Source: Candidatus Thorarchaeota archaeon
Lineage (GTDB): Archaea; Asgardarchaeota; Thorarchaeia; Thorarchaeales; Thorarchaeaceae
NCBI GenBank assembly: GCA_020355105.1
Contig: CP070658.1
Coordinates: 1,993,352-2,007,889, forward strand
Length of the DNA: 14,538 bases
Reading direction: 5' to 3'
The notes beneath the pieces were generated by a model. That model saw only the letters and a program-made list of their open reading frames with translations. It searched no databases and was not told where the DNA came from. Positions 6,449 to 12,221 of this stretch are shown one piece after another (within the stretch, counting starts at the first letter, position 1; each line of letters starts with the position of its first letter). The position numbers were made by a program, and so were the translations under genes.

Positions 6449-7441
6449 ATGGATAGAAACAGGGCAATCGCTGCTGCAATTGTAATTATCGTCGTGTCCT
6501 CGGGAATAATCGTTGCGGCATGGACCACATTGAGTAGACCTGACGTTAGAATCGGTTATCTGGAGAAGGATCTCCATCAACTTGCATTTCGTGTGGCCCT
6601 TGTCAATGGATGGTTTGCTGAGGAGGGGATAACTGTGGAGCTTAAGTCCTATGGTAATGGAGCCTTGGAAATGGATGCTTTCTTGGGGGACGAGATAGAT
6701 ATGGGCTACCTTGGAGCTGCTCCCGCTCTAACGAAGCGAGTCAACCAAGACATAATGGTGACAATTCTCGCAGCCGCCAATCTTGAGGGATCCGCAATCA
6801 TGGTTAGAAAGGCTGACTTTGATGGTGGTTCTATAACTCAGATTGCCAATCTCACAGGTAAGTCAGTCTTCATCCCTGGACCATCAACTGTTCAGGCCTT
6901 TCTTCTGCGGCTTGCTCTAAATCAGTCAGGACTCAGCTCTTCAGATGTTACGACATTGTCCACATCGCCTGCCAATATGGCTAATTCACTGTCTGAGGCA
7001 GAACCTGCGTTTGTCGCTTGGGAGCCCTTCAATGCGAGGGCTGAATATGATGACCTAGCAGTCCCACTTGTGCTCTCAGGCGAGATATGGCCACGCCATC
7101 CCTGTTGCGTGGTCGCGTCGTCGAACTCTTTCTTGGCCGCTCATCCTGATATTGCTCAAACGGTCATCGACATCCACGTTCGTGCCGAGGAATGGATTGT
7201 GTCAAACCCAACAGCTGCAATCCAAATTGCTGCAGAGTGGTTGGAAATGGAAGATGCTATTTCTGCAGTTGAAACCGCTTTCAATAGAATCATCTACGAT
7301 TACAATGTGAATCGCACTGGGATTGAGATGTACCTCTCATACCTCATAGATCAGGATATTCTGCTTCCTCACAAGGTTCCTGTTGATGTCGAGGCATTCC
7401 TAGACAGCTTCATCAACACGACATTCGTTGAGAGTACTTAG
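6449..7441 (+). CDS. ABC transporter substrate-binding protein, nitrate/sulfonate/thiamine-precursor (NMT1-like) class
   Basis: 330 residues. An N-terminal hydrophobic segment (6-27) with no lipobox cysteine probably acts as a membrane anchor, keeping the binding domain on the outer face. The two-lobed type II periplasmic binding fold shows RIGYLEKDLHQLAFRVALVNGWFAEEGI (35-62), YGNGALEMDAFLGDEIDMGYLGAAPAL in the first lobe, and LTGKSVFIPGPSTVQAFLLRLAL at the start of the second. EPAFVAWEPFNARA and HPCCVVASSNSFLAAHPD follow, as in SsuA, TauA and THI5-like proteins. The ligand cannot be read off; sulfonates, nitrate, taurine and pyrimidine precursors of thiamine are all used in this family. A strong GGAG ribosome site lies 10 bases before the ATG. 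The permease follows after 51 bases. Confidence 0.9.
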   Translation: MDRNRAIAAAIVIIVVSSGIIVAAWTTLSRPDVRIGYLEKDLHQLAFRVALVNGWFAEEGITVELKSYGNGALEMDAFLGDEIDMGYLGAAPALTKRVNQDIMVTILAAANLEGSAIMVRKADFDGGSITQIANLTGKSVFIPGPSTVQAFLLRLALNQSGLSSSDVTTLSTSPANMANSLSEAEPAFVAWEPFNARAEYDDLAVPLVLSGEIWPRHPCCVVASSNSFLAAHPDIAQTVIDIHVRAEEWIVSNPTAAIQIAAEWLEMEDAISAVETAFNRIIYDYNVNRTGIEMYLSYLIDQDILLPHKVPVDVEAFLDSFINTTFVEST

Positions 7442-7492
7442 ACTCTCAAAAGCGACAGACACAAAAGAAAGACCCGAAGTTGAATTCGCTTG

Positions 7493-8323
7493 ATGATGTC
7501 ATCGCCAGAGCAGAATGCAGAGAATGCTGCTGTCGAGAAGTCACGTCCTCATGAATTACCGTGGTTTCTCGAGTCCAATATCATTCGTTGGGCATTGGCT
7601 GGCCTTATTCTGGTCCTACTCTGGGTCATAATCGCGTTCTTCTCAAGGAGTACCATCATTGAGGTGCTAGAGGCCTTCATTATACTCTCCACTGAAGGTG
7701 ACAGTGGTGGATTCGTTCTAGCAGATCACGCTGCCCAGAGCCTGTTCATTGTGACGGTTGGATTCTGTGTTGCGGTCGCAACTGCAGTCCCGTTGGGCAT
7801 TGCTATGGGGCGCTACAGCATCGCTGATTCTGTTTTCGGGCCAGTTGTGGAAGCCACACGTCCTATCCCACCGATAGCATGGATTCCTCTTTCCCTTCTG
7901 ATATTCACAAGTCTCCTCTCTGCCCAAGTCTTCATCATATGGATAGGCGCTTTCTTTCCAATCCTAATCAACACGACTACGGGGGTCAAGCGTACTGAGC
8001 CCGTCCACATCGACGTAGCGAAGACTTTCGGTGCCTCTGAATCACGTATCCTGACTTCGGTGGTTATCCCCTCGGCGGCGCCGGAGATGTTTGCCGGAAT
8101 GCGGATTGGGTTTGGCATTGGTTGGATGTGCCTAGTAGCAGCTGAGATGATTGGCAGCAACAAAGGTCTCGGATATCTCATATGGACAATGCAACAGGTT
8201 GGCTGGACGGGCGCAGTAATCGCAAGTATGCTCGTGATTGGTCTGATTGGGTTCTTGGTGAGCTACGTTCTCCTGATGGTCGAGAAAAGGCTTCTTAGGT
8301 GGAGACAGGGGGTCGCTGTCTAG
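7493..8323 (+). CDS. ABC transporter permease, SsuC/TauC-like (BPD_transp_1)
   Basis: 276 residues from the first of two adjacent ATGs; a TTG three bases earlier is also possible. About six membrane helices are visible, including 30-49, 81-106, 132-160 and 240-263. The EAA-type cytoplasmic loop that docks with the ATPase is at 174-194 (DVAKTFGASESRILTSVVIP), with the key glycine at 180. The ARPIPPIAWIPL-type segment (here ATRPIPPIAWIPL, 121-133) and the AAEMIGSNKGLGYLIW segment (216-231) are characteristic of nitrate/sulfonate/taurine permeases. It lies 51 bases after the binding-protein gene, in the same operon. Its last 29 bases overlap the end of the convergent ATPase gene. Confidence 0.92.
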   Translation: MMSSPEQNAENAAVEKSRPHELPWFLESNIIRWALAGLILVLLWVIIAFFSRSTIIEVLEAFIILSTEGDSGGFVLADHAAQSLFIVTVGFCVAVATAVPLGIAMGRYSIADSVFGPVVEATRPIPPIAWIPLSLLIFTSLLSAQVFIIWIGAFFPILINTTTGVKRTEPVHIDVAKTFGASESRILTSVVIPSAAPEMFAGMRIGFGIGWMCLVAAEMIGSNKGLGYLIWTMQQVGWTGAVIASMLVIGLIGFLVSYVLLMVEKRLLRWRQGVAV

Positions 8324-9095
8324 TCTGACGGCTCATCGCTTTCTCCTGCTCAACTCTAAGAACATCAAGGATTTTTGCGCGATACTCAAGACACTCTGGA
8401 GATGTCCTGTTCCGCGGTTGCGCCAAGTCTATCTCGTACTCGGCAATAATAGATGATGGAATGTTGCTCATCACGAGGATTCTGTCTGAGAGAAAGACAG
8501 CCTCGTCCACGTTATGCGAAACAAACAGGACAGTTGAGCCTGTTTCCTCACTTATTCGTAGGAATTCGGTCTGGAGGTAGTTCCTTGTCTGAGCATCTAG
8601 ATTAGATAAGGCCTCATCAGCAACAAGGATGTCTGGTTTGGTGATGAGACTCCGAGCCATCTCGGTCTTCCTCGCCTGCCCTCCGGAGATCTCATGTGGC
8701 AGGCTATCTTCGAGGCCACTCATTCCTACAAGAGAGATGATTTCATCCGAGAGGGTTCTCTTTTTCTCCTCAGGCAATTCAATGATTTCGAGACCATATT
8801 CGATGTTCTCTCTCACGGTCCTCCACGGAAACAATGACTCTTGTTGGAAGATGAAACCCACTCTATTGTGGCCCGGTCCCACGGGTACACCATCAATCAA
8901 CACTTGCCCTTCATCGGGTTCTAGAAGTCCCGCTATCACTTTCAGCAGAGTGGTTTTCCCGCAACCTGAAGGTCCAACGACGCTAAGGAACTCGCCGTCC
9001 TTAACATCGAAGGTGATGCCGTCTAGGACCTTCGTTTCTCCGTCATCGCCATTGTGGTAAGATTTCACTATCTGTCTGACAGAGAGTTCGGGCAT
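8295..9095 (-). CDS. ABC transporter ATPase, SsuB/TauB-like
   Basis: 266 residues from the ATG at 9095. Walker A GPSGCGKTT is at 41-49, the Q-loop FQQESLFPWRTVREN at 83-97 (the SLFPW form typical of the SsuB/TauB/NrtD group), the signature ISGGQARK at 136-143, Walker B ILVADE at 156-161, the D-loop SNLD and the switch histidine H194 in FVSHN. DEA replaces the usual DEP, and KTEMARS replaces the usual RVAIARA after the signature. It presumably energises the permease encoded on the opposite strand. The reading frame is open 30 more codons upstream, but that stretch has no family likeness and holds a TATA-like box. The gene is convergent with the permease gene and overlaps it by 29 bases. Confidence 0.92.
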   Translation of the reverse strand: MPELSVRQIVKSYHNGDDGETKVLDGITFDVKDGEFLSVVGPSGCGKTTLLKVIAGLLEPDEGQVLIDGVPVGPGHNRVGFIFQQESLFPWRTVRENIEYGLEIIELPEEKKRTLSDEIISLVGMSGLEDSLPHEISGGQARKTEMARSLITKPDILVADEALSNLDAQTRNYLQTEFLRISEETGSTVLFVSHNVDEAVFLSDRILVMSNIPSSIIAEYEIDLAQPRNRTSPECLEYRAKILDVLRVEQEKAMSRQTRQRPPVST

Positions 9096-9129
9096 AGGGT
9101 TTACCTTGAGAATAGGCCGCCAGCCATCG

Positions 9130-9137
9130 TTAAATAC
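9130..9137 (-). promoter_or_regulatory. TATA-like box for the ABC ATPase gene
   Basis: The minus strand reads GTATTTAA, about 35 bases before the ATG at 9095. Transcription about 25 bases downstream would give a short leader of roughly 10 bases. This supports the ATG at 9095 over the longer open frame, because the box would lie inside the longer coding region. Confidence 0.35.
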
Positions 9138-9232
9138 TGTGCCATTGCGCGAAGCGATGTTTGCAGGTGGCACTTGTGCTAACAAAGTACAAAAAGGCCA
9201 CCACCACTCAATGAGTCATTAGATGAACCACC

Positions 9233-9240
9233 ATTTATCA
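9233..9240 (+). promoter_or_regulatory. TATA-like box for the propeller-GTPase gene
   Basis: ATTTATCA lies about 55-60 bases before the TTG start at 9295, which places transcription near 9262 with a leader of about 30 bases. Its last two bases overlap the 18-base palindrome that follows. The match is by eye. Confidence 0.35.
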
Positions 9241-9256
9241 AGCGCTGCAGCGCTTG
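9239..9256. promoter_or_regulatory. 18-base perfect palindrome, candidate operator
   Basis: CAAGCGCTGCAGCGCTTG is a perfect 18-base palindrome in the divergent region between the ATPase and propeller-GTPase genes. It abuts the TATA-like box and ends just before the predicted transcription start of the GTPase gene, where archaeal repressors often bind. It also lies inside a 21-codon upstream reading frame, where it encodes Ser-Ala-Ala-Ala-Leu. Confidence 0.4.
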
Positions 9257-9294
9257 GATGGCAGATGTTCATGTCGTGCGGATGGTAGTCCAAT

Positions 9295-11601
9295 TTGACC
9301 ACGCCCAAGACCCTCTTTGAAATAGAGGATGACAAGAGTACTACAGCTATTGCTGTGGGTGATGTGACAGGCTCAGGCACTTCAGAGCTGTGTACAGGAG
9401 ACAGGGATGGTGTCCTTAGACTATACGACGCAAACACCCCTGAGATTGAGTTCCTTGCACAGCGTGATCTTGAAGGCAGTATTCTCTCAGTGAATATCGC
9501 AGACGCTAACAACGATGGCGTAATGGAAATCGTTGTAGGTCGCAGCTTGGCGCCAGGAGAGGTTCCAGGTCAATCCGGTACGCTTCAGGTCTACAGATTT
9601 GCGCCTAGTGGGCAACTGGAGATGCTTGCTGAATTTCCTGTGGATCGGTTTATCACCACCGTTATGGTCACAGACGTGACCGGTGACCACAAGAATGAGA
9701 TTCTGGTTGGCGGGAGCGACTCCACGCTAAGAGTCTTCCAAATGGACGCAGAGGACAGACTCTCTGAATACGCACGGCACCAAATGCAAGATATGCCAAT
9801 CACAATCGGTGTATGTGATGTAGTTGGAGATGAGATTGACGAGATTGTCACAGGAAACTTGGATGGAACTCTTCGCGTCTTCAAGGTCAGGGACCAAACA
9901 GTCAAGCAAATTGAGATGCTAGACCTACCTTCGCCCATAATCTCTGTAGAGGCTGGCGACATTCTGGGTGACCGCAAGATGGAACTTGGTGTCGTCACAC
10001 GAGATGGCTCACTTCGAATCTATCGTAACGAGGAGAGCAAACTTGACCTGTTCGCCAAATTGGAAGGTATCAATGCGCTCGCAATATCGATGGAAGAAAT
10101 CAATGCTGATCATATGGATGAGGTGATTGTCGCTACATCCGACTACAAGGTGAAGTTCTACAGTCTGCAGATGGCAGAGCTCCAAGAGATTGCTACCGTG
10201 AACATAGGCGAGAAGATTCTCGCGCTCAGCGTCGGCGACGCCGGCGGCGATAACAGGAAGGAAATTCTCGTTGGAGTTGCGAACGGACCATTGAGAGTAA
10301 TCCAAGGTCTATACCAGCTGATTCCTAGCTTCGAGGTAAGCCCGGAAGCCAAAACAGGAATCAATCTCATCGGCAGAGTGACATTGTCAAACATTAGTGA
10401 CGAACCTGTTTCAGGGGTTACTGGCAAGATCTACCACTTCCCGAAGGACCACCTCGATGTAGCCAATCCGCAACTTCGATTTGATCTCGCCCCTGGAGAG
10501 AGCAAGTGTGTCGAGGTTGAGTTGATGCCCACGGCCGAAGGGAATGTTATAGTGAGACCCATTGTGCTGATGTGGACGGATGCCACAGGGCATGTGAAAC
10601 AAGTAACGACTCCGGAAACTGCAATTCTTATTGAGAAGGGAGTGGCAATGGCAGCTCCAGCAGCCATGCCTTCTGTGACTTTTCAGCCTGAACCAGAGTC
10701 GGTCGTTATTGCCCGAGAACTTGTTCCTGAAGAGGCAGCTGATGAAACCGGCTTCGTTTCAGTTGATCGTGACAAGGCCGCTGAAATCCTCAAAATGACC
10801 ACTCCGGATGAAGCGGCAACAGAATCCTTGAGAGAGGCTGAACAGCTCCTGGACCAGCTGTTTGGGATGGAGGATGCAGGCACTCCAGACATTGCAGCAT
10901 TCGATGACGTCGCAGGAATGATGGAAGAACCTGTTCCTGCTGAGCCAGTAGTGACTATCGAGGAAACCCCTGACGAAAGCGCTCTTGTCACTGAGATGCG
11001 GGCAAGGTCGCTCAAGCCACCACGACCCGGTGCCCCTGCTGATAGCTATACGTACCTCTTCAAGACCATGGTGACTGGAGAGGGTGCTGTCGGAAAGACC
11101 ACGCTCGTAAATCGGTATGTGACGGGAGTATTCGAGCGTGACTACAAGACCACAATTGGCTCTCAGTTTGCGGTCAAGCTCACTCACATCTCGCCGCCTG
11201 AACCGGAATACTCCGTAGGCATCAAACTACAGTGTTGGGATGTGGCAGGCCAGGCCAGGTTCAAGGCTGTCAGAAAGATGTACTACAGCGGTGCAGCCGG
11301 CATTATCTTGGTGTATGACGTGACGCGAAGGCGTTCCTTCACAGAACTGTCAAAGTGGGTTGCAGAAGCTGATGAGTCAATAGGTATGAGGGTCCCCATG
11401 GTTGTAGTCGGCAACAAGATTGACCTACCAGATAGAGCTGTACCCTCCAGCGAGGCCAAGAAATGGGCTGAAGATCAGGGCTTTCTGTACATGGAGTCCT
11501 CTGCAAAGACCGGTGATGGAGTTGCTGACATGTTCACAGTATTGGCAGAACTTATGTGGCGGGATGCAAGGAAAGCCATGGAGGCAAAGAAGGCGGGATA
11601 G
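9295..11601 (+). CDS. Seven-bladed beta-propeller / ear-like domain / Ras-Rab-like small GTPase fusion
   Basis: 768 residues starting at TTG. An in-frame TAG two codons upstream rules out an earlier start, and GGATGG provides a weak ribosome site. Residues 15-340 hold seven FG-GAP/VCBS-like repeats, each with an acidic turn (D23, D70, D127, D175, D222, E268, D315), most followed by an EIxxG strand and a GTLRVF-like strand. Spacing is 46-48 residues except blade 2 to 3 (57). Residues 343-447 look like an Ig or appendage-ear beta-sandwich (GRVTLSNISDEPVSGV, RFDLAPGESKCVEVEL). Residues 460-580 are an acidic, proline-rich linker with a helical part. The GTPase domain (586-765) has G1 GEGAVGKT at 595-602, G2 T619/T620, G3 DVAGQ 649-653, G4 NKID 707-710 and G5 SAK 736-738. 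No C-terminal cysteine for prenylation is present. Probably a cytoplasmic GTP-switch scaffold; partners are unknown. It converges on iorB with a 5-base gap. Confidence 0.9.
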   Translation: MTTPKTLFEIEDDKSTTAIAVGDVTGSGTSELCTGDRDGVLRLYDANTPEIEFLAQRDLEGSILSVNIADANNDGVMEIVVGRSLAPGEVPGQSGTLQVYRFAPSGQLEMLAEFPVDRFITTVMVTDVTGDHKNEILVGGSDSTLRVFQMDAEDRLSEYARHQMQDMPITIGVCDVVGDEIDEIVTGNLDGTLRVFKVRDQTVKQIEMLDLPSPIISVEAGDILGDRKMELGVVTRDGSLRIYRNEESKLDLFAKLEGINALAISMEEINADHMDEVIVATSDYKVKFYSLQMAELQEIATVNIGEKILALSVGDAGGDNRKEILVGVANGPLRVIQGLYQLIPSFEVSPEAKTGINLIGRVTLSNISDEPVSGVTGKIYHFPKDHLDVANPQLRFDLAPGESKCVEVELMPTAEGNVIVRPIVLMWTDATGHVKQVTTPETAILIEKGVAMAAPAAMPSVTFQPEPESVVIARELVPEEAADETGFVSVDRDKAAEILKMTTPDEAATESLREAEQLLDQLFGMEDAGTPDIAAFDDVAGMMEEPVPAEPVVTIEETPDESALVTEMRARSLKPPRPGAPADSYTYLFKTMVTGEGAVGKTTLVNRYVTGVFERDYKTTIGSQFAVKLTHISPPEPEYSVGIKLQCWDVAGQARFKAVRKMYYSGAAGIILVYDVTRRRSFTELSKWVAEADESIGMRVPMVVVGNKIDLPDRAVPSSEAKKWAEDQGFLYMESSAKTGDGVADMFTVLAELMWRDARKAMEAKKAG

Positions 11602-11606
11602 CAGAC

Positions 11607-12221
11607 CTAGACGCCCTTACTCTTCATCAGTTCTGAAACGCATTTCAGACCTGCGTCAAAGGCCGAGATGTTGGTCTTTTTTGGCTTCAGGGTTTCGCCC
11701 ACTAGCCCTCTCAATTCACTTGGATTAAGTGGAGTTTTGCCTGAGCCTGCTAGGGCACCTATCATATACGAATTGAGGACTCGGCTTGAGCCAATCTTAT
11801 CTAGTGATGCCTTTGGGTCAAGGCGAAAGACTACTCCCGAGATCGACTCCAGTGCCTCGGTCATTTTGTCAATGTCTGGATACTCAGTCTTCCCCCCAAG
11901 CGTATCAGCTGTGTCCACTTTCAATTCGCTGAATATGACAACAGTGTCCTGTCTTCCGAATTTGACAGCTGCTCTAAGAGTTTCCAGAGGCTCAAGTCCC
12001 AAGATTAAGTCGGCTTGATTCCGAGGGATTAAAGGCCCCATATCGAACTCTCCGATTCTTAGGTGGGTGAGTACCGCACCACCTCTTCTGGAGGCACCAA
12101 ACGTGTCGCCTACTACCGGCCTCAGATTCCTGCGCACTGCACCCTCTGCTAGAATTCTACCACATACGAGATTGCCCTGACCACCAACACCTGCAACTAC
12201 GATGTCGAAGCTGCTTTTCAC
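11607..12221 (-). CDS. iorB: Indolepyruvate:ferredoxin oxidoreductase beta subunit
   Basis: 204 residues from the GTG at 12221. It is related to PorC: GVGGQGNLVCGRILAEGA at 11-28 is the glycine-rich signature, and GDTFGASRRGGAVLTHLRIG at 38-57 is the IorB block. Ior converts indolepyruvate and other aryl-pyruvates, made by transamination of aromatic amino acids, to aryl-acetyl-CoA, CO2 and reduced ferredoxin; IorB pairs with IorA. The GTG overlaps the iorA stop as GTGA, and AGGAGGAG lies about 6 bases upstream inside iorA, which settles this start. An in-frame start 18 codons earlier exists but would lie within iorA. The gene ends 5 bases from the end of the convergent GTPase gene. Confidence 0.93.
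   Translation of the reverse strand: MKSSFDIVVAGVGGQGNLVCGRILAEGAVRRNLRPVVGDTFGASRRGGAVLTHLRIGEFDMGPLIPRNQADLILGLEPLETLRAAVKFGRQDTVVIFSELKVDTADTLGGKTEYPDIDKMTEALESISGVVFRLDPKASLDKIGSSRVLNSYMIGALAGSGKTPLNPSELRGLVGETLKPKKTNISAFDAGLKCVSELMKSKGV

Noticed and set aside
9096..9185. Longer N-terminus for the ABC ATPase
   Set aside because: The 30 extra residues resemble no ABC ATPase N-terminus, and the stretch contains a TATA-like box.
9207..9220. Overlapping short dyads ACTCAATGAGT and AATGAGTCATT
   Set aside because: Arms of five bases with a one-base centre are common by chance; the 18-base palindrome nearby is much stronger.
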